A DNA stretch of 45,831 bases. Origin: an uncultured Christensenellaceae bacterium (GTDB lineage Bacteria; Bacillota; Clostridia; Christensenellales; Aristaeellaceae). The stretch's first letter is position 1. Every line of letters starts with the position of its first letter. The position numbers were made by a program, and so were the translations under genes. The stretch covers positions 1 to 45,831 of the forward strand of contig CAJOJQ010000029.1 in assembly GCA_905234985.1 (NCBI GenBank). Reading direction: 5' to 3'. A model generated the notes under the pieces. That model ran no database searches. It saw only the letters and a program-made list of their open reading frames with translations, and was not told the DNA's origin. Below are positions 27,340 through 35,120 of the stretch, in pieces.

Positions 27340-28089
27340 ATGGAGATCGGAGCGCAATTCTACACCGTCCGTCAAACCTGCCAGAACCTGCCCGATTTTG
27401 CCGAAACCCTGAAAAAGGTGGCCGATATCGGCTACCGCAACGTGCAGATTTCCGGCACCTGCCCCTTCCCCGCCCAGTGGCTGAAGGAAAACCTGGAGAA
27501 GAACGGCCTCAAGTGCGTGCTGACCCACACCCCCGTGCCCCGGCTCACCGACGAGCTGGATCAGGTGATCCGGGAGCATACCGTCTTCGGCTGTGATCGC
27601 ATCGGCCTGGGCTGGTGGGCCTTCGACCCGGAAAAGGATATGAGCTATGACCAATGGATGGCCATTTTCCCGCCCATCGCAAAGAAAATCGCCCAGGCGG
27701 GCATGCTGTTCATGTACCACAATCACGATCAGGAATTCAAAAAGTACGAAGGAAAACTGATCTTAGAGCGCCTGGCGGAAGCCCTGCCCCCTGAAGAAAT
27801 GGGCTTTACAGTGGACACCTTCTGGGTACAGGCGGGCGGCGGCGATCCCGCCCTGTGGCTGGAAAAGCTGGCTGGGCGCATCCCTTGCATTCATTTAAAG
27901 GATTACGCCTATGGCCGCAAAATGGCGGTAGTGGGCGAAGGCAACATCAACTTTGCCCGCATCTTTGAAAAAGCGGAGGCGGGCGGCACCCAATATATGC
28001 TGGTAGAGCAGGACGACTGCAACGGCGAGGACCCCATCGACTGCCTGCGGCGCTCCTATCAGTATCTGCACAGTTTTGGATTTAATTGA
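27340..28089 (+). CDS. Sugar phosphate isomerase/epimerase (xylose isomerase-like TIM barrel)
   Basis: This encodes 249 residues with AAGGAGGGCG upstream. It is an AP-endonuclease-2/xylose-isomerase-like TIM barrel: MEIGAQFYTVRQ (first strand), LTHTPVPRL, MFMYHNHDQEFKKY-type metal/substrate site (about residue 125), GFTVDTFWVQAGGGDP (metal Asp/Glu region, about 155) and CIHLKDYAYG (about 185). The family includes IolE, hydroxypyruvate isomerases and ketose 3-epimerases; the exact substrate cannot be set. It precedes a Gfo/Idh/MocA oxidoreductase by 21 bases, a common pairing for inositol or rare-sugar catabolism. Confidence 0.85.
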   Translation: MEIGAQFYTVRQTCQNLPDFAETLKKVADIGYRNVQISGTCPFPAQWLKENLEKNGLKCVLTHTPVPRLTDELDQVIREHTVFGCDRIGLGWWAFDPEKDMSYDQWMAIFPPIAKKIAQAGMLFMYHNHDQEFKKYEGKLILERLAEALPPEEMGFTVDTFWVQAGGGDPALWLEKLAGRIPCIHLKDYAYGRKMAVVGEGNINFARIFEKAEAGGTQYMLVEQDDCNGEDPIDCLRRSYQYLHSFGFN

Positions 28090-28110
28090 TGATTTGAGGA
28101 GGAAACGAAC

Positions 28111-29289
28111 ATGGCTGAATATGTACGCTTAGGCATCATTGGCATCGGCAACCAGGGCAGCGGCTACGCCCGCCACATCGCCCTGGAAAACTGGTGCCCC
28201 GAAATCAAACTGACGGCCATCGCCGACAAGAACCCCGCCCGGGTGGAATGGGCAAAGAACACCCTGCCCGCCGACGTGACCTGCTTCGGCGACGCCATTG
28301 AAATGCTGGACAGCGGACTCATCGACGCCTGCGTCGTGTCCATCCCCCACTACGATCATCCCAAATACGTGATGGAATGCATGAAGCGGGGCATTCACGT
28401 CATGTGCGAAAAGCCCGCGGGCGTGTACACCAAACAGGTGCGGGAAATGAACGAGGAAGCCAAAAAGCACCCCGAGGTGGTGTTCGGCATGATGTTCAAC
28501 CAGCGCACCAATTGTCTCTATCGCAAAATGCGGGAGCTGGTGCAGAGCGGCAAATACGGTCGGGTGCGCCGGGCCAACTGGCTCATCACCAACTGGTACC
28601 GCAGCCAGTTCTACTATGACAGCGGCGACTGGCGCGCCACCTGGAGCGGGGAGGGCGGCGGCGTGCTGCTGAACCAGTGCCCCCACCAGCTGGATCTGTG
28701 GCAGTGGATCTTAGGCATGCCCAAGAAGGTGCAGGCGTTCATGCGGTACGGCCAATGGCACGATATCGAGGTGGAAGACGACGTGACCGCCCTCATGGAA
28801 TACGAGGACGGACACACCGGCGTGTTCATCACCTCCACCGGCGACCCTCACGGCAGCAATCGGTTCGAGGTGCAGATGGACGGCGCGCAGCTCATCGCCG
28901 AAAACGAAAAGCTGTACGTGCTGGAATTTGACCAGCTGGAGCAGGAATGGACCAAGACCAACACCGCCCCATTCGGCGCGGTTCCTGCCCACGAAATCGA
29001 AGTGGAAACCGACGGCCAGAACCCCCAGCATCAGGGCGTGTTCAACGCCTGGGCCGCCGCCATCCTGCGGGGCGAACCCATGGTGGCGGGGGGCGAAGAA
29101 GGCATCAACGGCCTGACCCTGTCCAACGCCATGCACCTGTCCGCCTTCCTCGGCAAAGCGGTAGAACTGCCCCTGGATGAAGATTTGTACTACGACGAGC
29201 TGATGAAGCGCGTTGCCACCTCCCGCCGCAAGGAAGGCGGCAAAGCCGTGTTCGCCGATACCGCGGGTACCTACGGGGGAGCGAAGTGA
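28111..29289 (+). CDS. Gfo/Idh/MocA-family oxidoreductase
   Basis: This encodes 392 residues after GAGGAGGAAACG. The N-terminal Rossmann domain has GIIGIGNQGSGYARH (residues 7-21); VMCEKPAGV holds the conserved EKP catalytic lysine (about residue 100). GGGVLLNQCPHQLDLWQWI holds the conserved substrate/catalytic His-Asp region (about residue 190-205). It uses NAD(P)+ to oxidise or reduce a sugar, inositol or glycoside. It is the second gene of an operon with the isomerase. The substrate is unknown. Confidence 0.9.
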   Translation: MAEYVRLGIIGIGNQGSGYARHIALENWCPEIKLTAIADKNPARVEWAKNTLPADVTCFGDAIEMLDSGLIDACVVSIPHYDHPKYVMECMKRGIHVMCEKPAGVYTKQVREMNEEAKKHPEVVFGMMFNQRTNCLYRKMRELVQSGKYGRVRRANWLITNWYRSQFYYDSGDWRATWSGEGGGVLLNQCPHQLDLWQWILGMPKKVQAFMRYGQWHDIEVEDDVTALMEYEDGHTGVFITSTGDPHGSNRFEVQMDGAQLIAENEKLYVLEFDQLEQEWTKTNTAPFGAVPAHEIEVETDGQNPQHQGVFNAWAAAILRGEPMVAGGEEGINGLTLSNAMHLSAFLGKAVELPLDEDLYYDELMKRVATSRRKEGGKAVFADTAGTYGGAK

Positions 29290-29300
29290 TCAATTGCGAA

Positions 29301-29335
29301 GCAGGGGGCTTCTTCAGCCCCCTGCCTCGTTTTTT
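29301..29335 (+). terminator. Terminator of the isomerase/oxidoreductase operon
   Basis: GCAGGGGGCT (29301-29310) and AGCCCCCTGC (29316-29325), then CTCG and TTTTTT. It also lies next to the convergent iorB end. Confidence 0.9.
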
Positions 29336-29342
29336 GCTTTCG

Positions 29343-29915
29343 TCAGGCGTTCTTGCCCAGGGCGAAGGCTTTTTTGTTCAGTTCCAGGAATTTGGCGGGA
29401 ACGATGGCTTCCATGGCCTGCATCCAGGCGTCTTCCGGCAGGTCGAAGTAATGGGACAGGCGGCCCATGAGCACGATGTTCACGGCCTTGCTGCTGCCCG
29501 CCTGCTTCGCCAGGGCCAGGCAGTCCAGTGCGTCCACCTTCACGCCCGCGGCCTTCATTTTTTCCACCAGGTTTTCGGGATAGGTCATGGCCCCGGTAAT
29601 CACGGGCATGGGGTCGATCTGCTGGGTGGAGGTGACGATCTGTCCGCCGGGCTTTAAGAAGGAAATCCAGCGCGCGGCTTCCAGCAGTTCAAAGGACACG
29701 ATAAAGTCCGCTTCGCCCTTGTCGATGACGGGGGACGCCACCCTGTCGCCGTAGCGCACGTAGGTGACCACGCTGCCGCCCCGCTGGCTCATGCCGTGCA
29801 CCTCGGACACCTTTACGTCATAGCCCTGCTCCATGAGCAGACGGCCCAACAATTTGCTGGCGAGCAGGCTGCCCTGGCCGCCCACGCCCACGATCATGAT
29901 ATTTTTCGTTTCCAT
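29343..29915 (-). CDS. iorB: Indolepyruvate:ferredoxin oxidoreductase beta subunit
   Basis: This encodes 190 residues with AAGGAGGGC upstream. It has the pyruvate ferredoxin oxidoreductase gamma-type fold: MIVGVGGQGSLLASKLLGR (residues 7-25) and VSEVHGMSQRGGSVVTYVRYG (about 38-58) are the IorB signatures. With IorA it oxidatively decarboxylates indolepyruvate and other aryl-2-oxoacids to aryl-acetyl-CoA, reducing ferredoxin. It starts 3 bases after the iorA stop and is cotranscribed with it. Confidence 0.92.
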   Translation of the reverse strand: METKNIMIVGVGGQGSLLASKLLGRLLMEQGYDVKVSEVHGMSQRGGSVVTYVRYGDRVASPVIDKGEADFIVSFELLEAARWISFLKPGGQIVTSTQQIDPMPVITGAMTYPENLVEKMKAAGVKVDALDCLALAKQAGSSKAVNIVLMGRLSHYFDLPEDAWMQAMEAIVPAKFLELNKKAFALGKNA

Positions 29916-29918
29916 GGT

Positions 29919-31664
29919 TCAGCCCTCCTTCTCCGTACTCTCAAAAGCGTCCTTGGGGCAAAGCTGGCCGCAGATGCCGCAGCCTACGCACAGGGTTTCG
30001 TCAACCTTTGCCTTGCCATTCTTCATGGAAATGGCCGGGCAGCCGATGCGCATGCAGGATTTGCAGCCGATGCACTTGTCCGTGTTCACCCGGAGGGGCG
30101 CTTTGTGCTTCACATATTTGAGCAGGGCGCAGGGACGGCGGGAAATGATGACGGAGGGCTCGTCCGCCGCTAATTCTTCCTTCACGGCCTCGTCGCACTG
30201 TTTCAGGTCGTAAGGATCAACCACCCGCACGCGCTGGAAGCCCATGGCCTTGCACAGGCTTTCCAGGTCGATCTTGCCCGCCGGGTCGCCCTTGATATTG
30301 TAGCCGGTGGTGGGGTTCTGCTGGTGGCCGGTCATGCCAGTGATGGAGTTGTCCAGGATAATGACGGTGGAATTGGACTGGTTGTAGGCGATGTTGGCAA
30401 GGCCCGTCATGCCGGAGTGCATGAAGGTGCTGTCGCCGATGACGGCCACGGTCTTATGCTCGCTCTCCGCGCCCCGTGCTTTGTTGAAGCCGTGGATGGC
30501 GCTGACCGACGCGCCCATGCAGGCCGTCATTTCAATGGCGGCCAGGGGGGCCACCGCGCCTAAGGTGTAGCAGCCGATGTCGCCCAGCACGGTACATTTA
30601 TTGCGGTTCAGGGTGTAGAACAGGCCGCGATGGGGGCAGCCCGCGCACATGACCGGGGGCCGGGCGGGAATGGTTTCATCCAGCTTCGCGCCCGCTTCGT
30701 GGGGCATGCCGAGCTTTTCGGCCACGATGGTCTGGCTCAGCTCGCCCAGCAGGGGGAATAGCTCTTTGCCCACCGGGTTCAGGCTTAAGTTCCGGCAATG
30801 CTCCTCGATGAAGGGGTCCAATTCTTCCACCACGATCAGCTTTTCCACGGACGCGGCAAAATCTTTGATTTTCTTTTCCGGCAGGGGCCACCCCATGCCG
30901 AGCTTCAAAACGGGATACTTGTCCCCGCAGGCTTCCTTCACATACTGATAGGAAGTGGAAGAAGTAATGATGCCGATGCTGTGATCGGCTCCATCTTCGA
31001 CCCGGTTCAGATCCGTTTCTTCCGCGAAAGCCACCAGCTTCCTGGTGCGTTCCTCCACGATGGGATGGCGGCGGATGGCGTTGCCGGGCATCATCACGTA
31101 TTTGGCAATGTTCTTTTCATAGGGCTTTTCCGGAGGCGTGATCCGCTCGGCGGTTTCCACTAAGGACTGGGAATGGGCCACGCGGGTACACATTTTCAGG
31201 AACACCGGGCAATCGAAGGCCTCGGACAGCTCATAGGCTTTCTTTGCGAAGGTCAGCGCGTCCCCGGAATCGGAGGGTTCCAGCATGGGCAGCTTGGCTG
31301 CCTTGGCGTAATGGCGGGAATCCTGCTCGTTCTGGCTGGAATGCATACCGGGGTCGTCCGCCACGGCGATGACCATTCCGGCGTTCACGCCGGTATAGGA
31401 AATGGTGAACAGCGGGTCCGCCGCCACGTTGAGGCCCACGTGCTTCATGCCGCAGAAGCTGCGCTTCCCGGCCAGGCTGGCCCCGAAAGCCACTTCCATG
31501 GCTACCTTTTCATTGGGCGCCCACTCGCAGTATACTTCGTCGTACTTCGCCAGTTCTTCGGTGATTTCGGTGCTGGGCGTGCCGGGATAGCTGGATACCA
31601 CCGCGCATCCCGCCTCATAAAGCCCCCGGGCCGCCGCCGCGTTGCCGAGCATCAATTGCTTCAT
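29919..31664 (-). CDS. iorA: Indolepyruvate:ferredoxin oxidoreductase alpha subunit
   Basis: This encodes 581 residues starting MKQLMLGNAAAARGLYEAG, with AAGGGGGAAGG upstream. The N-terminal pyrimidine-type domain includes SSYPGTPSTEI and CEWAPNEKVA. The TPP-binding domain includes CAGCPHRG, GDIGCYTLG and GDSTFMHSG, and the metal site DNSITGMTGHQQNP. A C-terminal two-cluster ferredoxin domain has CIGCKSCMRIGCP and CVGCGICGQLCP; the first cluster spacing C-x2-C-x2-C-x4-CP is typical of IorA. The enzyme is cytoplasmic and central to anaerobic aromatic amino acid metabolism. The upstream gap to yerC is filled by a heptamer fold-back. Confidence 0.95.
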   Translation of the reverse strand: MKQLMLGNAAAARGLYEAGCAVVSSYPGTPSTEITEELAKYDEVYCEWAPNEKVAMEVAFGASLAGKRSFCGMKHVGLNVAADPLFTISYTGVNAGMVIAVADDPGMHSSQNEQDSRHYAKAAKLPMLEPSDSGDALTFAKKAYELSEAFDCPVFLKMCTRVAHSQSLVETAERITPPEKPYEKNIAKYVMMPGNAIRRHPIVEERTRKLVAFAEETDLNRVEDGADHSIGIITSSTSYQYVKEACGDKYPVLKLGMGWPLPEKKIKDFAASVEKLIVVEELDPFIEEHCRNLSLNPVGKELFPLLGELSQTIVAEKLGMPHEAGAKLDETIPARPPVMCAGCPHRGLFYTLNRNKCTVLGDIGCYTLGAVAPLAAIEMTACMGASVSAIHGFNKARGAESEHKTVAVIGDSTFMHSGMTGLANIAYNQSNSTVIILDNSITGMTGHQQNPTTGYNIKGDPAGKIDLESLCKAMGFQRVRVVDPYDLKQCDEAVKEELAADEPSVIISRRPCALLKYVKHKAPLRVNTDKCIGCKSCMRIGCPAISMKNGKAKVDETLCVGCGICGQLCPKDAFESTEKEG

Positions 31665-31691
31665 AATATTTCCTTCCCCCTTAATTCAGGT

Positions 31692-31817
31692 TAGAGGTAG
31701 GAGGTAGGAAGTAGGAGGTAGGAGGTTTAGTTTGCACAAACTGACACCCATTTTGCCGCCGGGCGTCTTGTGTATGTTTGCAAATCAAACCTCCTACTTC
31801 CTACCTCCTACCTTCTA
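31692..31817. repeat. Heptamer inverted-array fold-back
   Basis: The left arm has four TAGGAGG units with TAGGAAG at position 2 (31698-31725), preceded by a degenerate unit. The right arm is the complement: four CCTCCTA-type units (31790-31817), the last degenerate. Inner TTTGC-type arms next to the arrays (TTTAGTTTGC and GCAAATCAAA) also pair. The middle is about 60 bases. The right arm overlaps the stop codon of yerC. The whole could fold into a long RNA or DNA hairpin between yerC and iorA. Confidence 0.85.
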
Positions 31818-32123
31818 CTTATCTTCGTTAATCAGCCCCTGTCTTTCGATCAGTTCCCGCATAGCGCCGCCCGCCTCGTTATCCAGGATGTTCCGGCGTA
31901 CCCGGCTGATGGTGGCGCTGCTGGCCCCGGTTTTCTGCAAAATCTCCGTATAGACCTGATCCTGAAGCAGGTACACCGCCACGTCGTAGCGCTGCTCCAT
32001 GCTGCGCAGCTCCGTAGGCGTACACAGATCGTCAAAGAACCGGCAGCATTCCTCCACGTCCTTCAATTGCATGATGGCCTCGTACATCGCCATGCTGCGC
32101 TGCTTCTTCGCTGCCCTCGGCAT
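31815..32123 (-). CDS. yerC: YerC/YecD-family TrpR-like regulator
   Basis: This encodes 102 residues starting MPRAAKKQRSMAMYEAIMQL, with AAGGAGGGGG upstream. It has the TrpR/YerC fold: CTPTELRSMEQRYDVAVYLL (about residues 33-52) followed by the helix-turn-helix YTEILQKTGASSATISRVRR (about 58-77). YerC-type proteins are DNA-binding repressors of the TrpR clan whose ligands are mostly unknown. The linkage to iorAB (aromatic amino acid breakdown) makes an aromatic ligand plausible. The TAG stop lies inside the last heptamer of the fold-back repeat. Confidence 0.9.
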   Translation of the reverse strand: MPRAAKKQRSMAMYEAIMQLKDVEECCRFFDDLCTPTELRSMEQRYDVAVYLLQDQVYTEILQKTGASSATISRVRRNILDNEAGGAMRELIERQGLINEDK

Positions 32124-32193
32124 TGCGCCCCCTCCTTTCTTCGGTTCACAGGCGTTTCCCCTTTCCAATGCCAACGGAAAGAATCTACCAGTT

Positions 32194-32222
32194 ATTTTAG
32201 CACATTAAAGCGTGTAAGTAAA
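32194..32222 (-). promoter_or_regulatory. Promoter of yerC
   Basis: On the minus strand TTTACT (32222-32217) and TAAAAT (32199-32194) with a 17-base spacer and TGC before the -10 (extended form). Confidence 0.55.
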
Positions 32223-32325
32223 TCGAAAACGGAAATTTTTCCCCCTTTTTTCGTTTTTTTTCGGTTTTTCGCGGCTTGCCGCCGGGAAAAGCCCCTGTTC
32301 CATGAAAATGATGGTTGGATAGCTC

Positions 32326-32354
32326 TTGACAAGCGGCGCGGATTGCGGTATGAT
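32326..32354 (+). promoter_or_regulatory. Promoter of the AMP-forming acyl-CoA ligase
   Basis: TTGACA (32326-32331) and TATGAT (32349-32354) with a 17-base spacer. Confidence 0.8.
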
Positions 32355-32421
32355 TCTTTAGCGAATAAAAGCGATAAAGCGTCGGACGGCGCTTCGCTTT
32401 ATGAAAGGAATGCATCGCCCC

Positions 32422-34056
32422 ATGCCCATTACCGATCTGCTGGAGAGAAACAGCAAGCTGTACGGAAACGAAGTCGCCCTGGTGGAAATGAACCCGGAGA
32501 TTCAGGAAGAACCGCGGGTGACCTGGCGGGAATACGAACTGATCCAGCCCACCACCGCCACCCCCTACCGCCGGGAAATCACCTGGAGCGTGTTTGACGA
32601 AAAGGCCAACCGGGTGGCCAATCTGCTTTTGTCCCGGGGCATCCGCAAGGGCCAGAAGGCCGCCATCCTGATGATGAACTGCTTGGAATGGCTGCCCGTT
32701 TATTTCGGCGTACTCAAGTCCGGGGCCATCGCGGTGCCCCTGAATTTCCGCTATACCGCCGATGAAATCGACTACTGCTTAAAGCTGGCCGACGCGGACG
32801 TGCTGTTCTTCGGCCCGGAATTCATCGGTCGGGTGGAGGACATTTTTCCCAAGATCAGCAGGGAAATGAACCTGTTCTTCGTGGGCGACAACAAGCCCTC
32901 CTTCGCGGAAAGCTACAATGAACTGGTGGCGAACTGCTCCTCCGCCGCCCCCAAGGTACTCATTGAGGACACCGACGACGCCGCCATCTATTATTCCTCC
33001 GGCACCACCGGCTTCCCCAAGGCTATTTTGCTGGATCATACCGCCCTTTTGCAGTCCGCCCGCATGGAAGCCATGCACCACGAAACCACCCATAACGACG
33101 TGTTCCTGTGCATCCCGCCGCTGTACCACACCGGCGCGAAAATGCACTGGTTCGGCTCCCTCTTTACCGGCAGCCGGGCGGTGATTTTGAAGGGCAACAG
33201 CCCCAAGGCCGTGCTGAACGCGGTGAGCTGGGAAAAATGCACCATCGTGTGGCTGCTGGTGCCCTGGGCGCAGGACATTCTGGCCGCCATTGAGCGGGGC
33301 GACGTAAAGTTAGAGGATTACCAGCTGTCCCAGTGGCGGCTGATGCACATCGGCGCCCAGCCCGTGCCCCCGTCCCTCATCCGGCACTGGCTGCAATACT
33401 TCCCCCACCACAAATACGACACCAACTACGGCCTCTCCGAATCCACCGGCCCCGGCTGCGTACACTTGGGCATGGAAAACGTGCGCAAGGTGGGCGCCAT
33501 CGGCGTGCCCGGCTTCGGCTGGAAATGCAAGATCGTGGACGAACACGGCAACGTCGTCACTCAGGGCGAGGTGGGCGAGCTGTGCGTGAAAGGCCCCGGC
33601 GTCATGAAGTGCTACTATCACGACCCCAAGGCCACCGCCGAAGTCCTCAAGGACGGCTGGCTCCACACCGGCGACATGGCCAAGCAGGACGACGAGGGCT
33701 TCATCTTCCTGGTGGACCGCAAGAAGGACGTCATCATTACCGGCGGCGAAAACCTGTACCCCGTGCAGATCGAAGACTTCCTTGCCGCCAACCCCAAAAT
33801 TCACGACGTGGCCGTCATTGGCCTCCCCGACCCTCGCCTCGGCGAAATCGCCGCCGCCATCATCCAGGTCAAGGAAGGCATGGAGTGTACCGAAGAGGAA
33901 ATCAACCGCTTCTGCTTAGACCTGCCCCGCTACAAGCGGCCCCGGAAGATCATTTTCGCCAAGGTGCCCCGCAACCCCACCGGCAAGATCGAAAAGCCCA
34001 AACTGCGCCAGCAGTACTGCGGCGTGCGCCTGGTGGAAGCGCAGAATAACGGGTGA
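32422..34056 (+). CDS. AMP-forming acyl-CoA synthetase (ligase)
   Basis: This encodes 544 residues from MPITDLLERNSKLYG; the start is uncertain, because ATG 32401 and 32413 are alternatives and AAGGAA at 32405-32410 fits 32422 only loosely. It belongs to the ANL superfamily: A3 loop YYSSGTTGFPKA (about residue 190-201), A5 NYGLSESTGPG, A7 GWLHTGDMA, A8 VDRKKDVIITGGENLYP and the acylation lysine in NPTGKIEKPKL. It activates a carboxylic acid with ATP and CoA. Divergence from yerC-iorAB suggests an aryl or short-chain acid substrate, but long-chain acids are possible. The 3' end carries copy 2 of the palindromic repeat. Confidence 0.88.
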   Translation: MPITDLLERNSKLYGNEVALVEMNPEIQEEPRVTWREYELIQPTTATPYRREITWSVFDEKANRVANLLLSRGIRKGQKAAILMMNCLEWLPVYFGVLKSGAIAVPLNFRYTADEIDYCLKLADADVLFFGPEFIGRVEDIFPKISREMNLFFVGDNKPSFAESYNELVANCSSAAPKVLIEDTDDAAIYYSSGTTGFPKAILLDHTALLQSARMEAMHHETTHNDVFLCIPPLYHTGAKMHWFGSLFTGSRAVILKGNSPKAVLNAVSWEKCTIVWLLVPWAQDILAAIERGDVKLEDYQLSQWRLMHIGAQPVPPSLIRHWLQYFPHHKYDTNYGLSESTGPGCVHLGMENVRKVGAIGVPGFGWKCKIVDEHGNVVTQGEVGELCVKGPGVMKCYYHDPKATAEVLKDGWLHTGDMAKQDDEGFIFLVDRKKDVIITGGENLYPVQIEDFLAANPKIHDVAVIGLPDPRLGEIAAAIIQVKEGMECTEEEINRFCLDLPRYKRPRKIIFAKVPRNPTGKIEKPKLRQQYCGVRLVEAQNNG

Positions 34057-34064
34057 TAAATAAC

Positions 34065-34127
34065 CTGGGGGAAACCATTCTTTGGATGCCAAAGAATGGT
34101 TTCCCCCAGACCTCCTTCCAAGAAAGC
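34065..34127 (+). repeat. Palindromic 3' hairpin repeat, copy 2
   Basis: CTGGGGGAAACCATTCTTTG pairs with CAAAGAATGGTTTCCCCCAG (34065-34109) around a five-base loop, followed by CCTCCTTCCAAGAAAG. It begins 8 bases after the ligase stop, matching copy 1 at 18325 in position, tail and orientation. Stem changes are compensated on both arms. Confidence 0.8.
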
Positions 34128-34177
34128 AATAAAAAGGTCGGCTGATTTTTCAAGCACACCTCTTTATTCACAAATAA

Positions 34178-34228
34178 ACAGGGCGTTCAGACACCGTCTA
34201 TTGGTCGGTCTGAACGTCCTGTTTTTGT
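34178..34228. terminator. Bidirectional terminator between the ligase and OhrR-like genes
   Basis: ACAGGGCGTTCAGAC (34178-34192) and GTCTGAACGTCCTGT (34208-34222) pair over 15 bases with one G-T, followed by TTTTTG on the plus strand; the minus strand has a T/A run too. Confidence 0.85.
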
Positions 34229-34235
34229 TGTATGA

Positions 34236-34694
34236 TCAATCCAACTGTTCCACCAGCCTGCGCAGCAGCTGATACAGGCAATAGCTGTCCTCATGGGTCA
34301 TGGGGTTGCATTTGCTCACCTGGAAGGGCACGTTTTTCACCTGCTGGCGCAGATCCCAGCCCGATTCCGTTACCGTGACCGAAACCACCCGCTCGTCCTG
34401 CTTGGATCGGCTGCGGGCGATAAACCCCGCTTCCTCCAATTTTTTCAGCAGCGGCGTGATGGTGCCGTTATCCAGGTACAGCCTGCGGCACAGATCGCCC
34501 ACCGTGGCGCTGCCGCTTTCCCACAGGGCCAGCAGCACGATATACTGTGTATAGGTGATGCCGAAGGGCTTGAGGTAGGGGGTGTAGTGGTTCACCACCT
34601 TGCGGGCCGCGGCGTACAGCGGAAAGCACAGCTGGCTGTTCAGCTGCAGCTGCGGGCAGTCCTCGGCCCCGGTTTGCGGCGGGTTATGCTCCAT
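34236..34694 (-). CDS. MarR-family regulator, OhrR-like
   Basis: This encodes 152 residues starting MEHNPPQTGAED, with AAGGAGGCC upstream. The winged helix lies at about 60-125 (GSATVGDLCRRLYLDNGTIT, then LLKKLEEAGFIARSRSKQDER). The N-terminal SQLCFPLYAAARKVV and TYTQYIVLLALWE match OhrR, whose reactive cysteine lies at the same point (here Cys23); a second cysteine, Cys13, is nearby. OhrR proteins release DNA when organic peroxides oxidise the cysteine. It is the last gene of the trxB-like/trxA operon, 64 bases after trxA, so it probably controls thiol-redox genes. Confidence 0.8.
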   Translation of the reverse strand: MEHNPPQTGAEDCPQLQLNSQLCFPLYAAARKVVNHYTPYLKPFGITYTQYIVLLALWESGSATVGDLCRRLYLDNGTITPLLKKLEEAGFIARSRSKQDERVVSVTVTESGWDLRQQVKNVPFQVSKCNPMTHEDSYCLYQLLRRLVEQLD

Positions 34695-34758
34695 AACGGC
34701 CTCCTTGGCGGAGTAGTGGCGGATATGATCCGCCCGCGGCAAACAATACAGCGGATTT

Positions 34759-35070
34759 TTACAGTTTTCCGTTGATCCAGTTCAAAATCTGGGCTTCGGG
34801 CTTGAAGCCGATGGACTGATCCACGAACTGTCCCTGCTTCATCAGCACCAGACAGGGAATGGAGCTGACCTTGTATTCCATCGCAAGACCGGGCGCGTCG
34901 TCCACGTCCACATTGTAGAAATCCACCTTGCCCTGGAGCTTTTCGCTCAAGGCTTCCACCACGGGAGCCAGCATGCGGCAGGGGCCGCACCACGTCGCCG
35001 AGAAATCCACCAGCGCCACCGCGCTCTTTTTCGCTTCCTCAAACTGTTCCGCGTTGATCTTCTTTACCAT
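34759..35070 (-). CDS. trxA: Thioredoxin
   Basis: This encodes 103 residues starting MVKKINAEQFEE, with AAGGAGAG upstream. The redox motif is WCGPC (27-31), and the cis-proline loop SSIPCLVLM is present. Note the extra cysteine in IPC, next to the cis-proline. It reduces protein disulfides in the cytoplasm and is cotranscribed with the reductase (50-base gap). Confidence 0.95.
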   Translation of the reverse strand: MVKKINAEQFEEAKKSAVALVDFSATWCGPCRMLAPVVEALSEKLQGKVDFYNVDVDDAPGLAMEYKVSSIPCLVLMKQGQFVDQSIGFKPEAQILNWINGKL

Positions 35071-35120
35071 TTTCTTTCTCTCCTTTTTCATTATATTGTT
35101 CGGGCGGATGATATCTGCCC

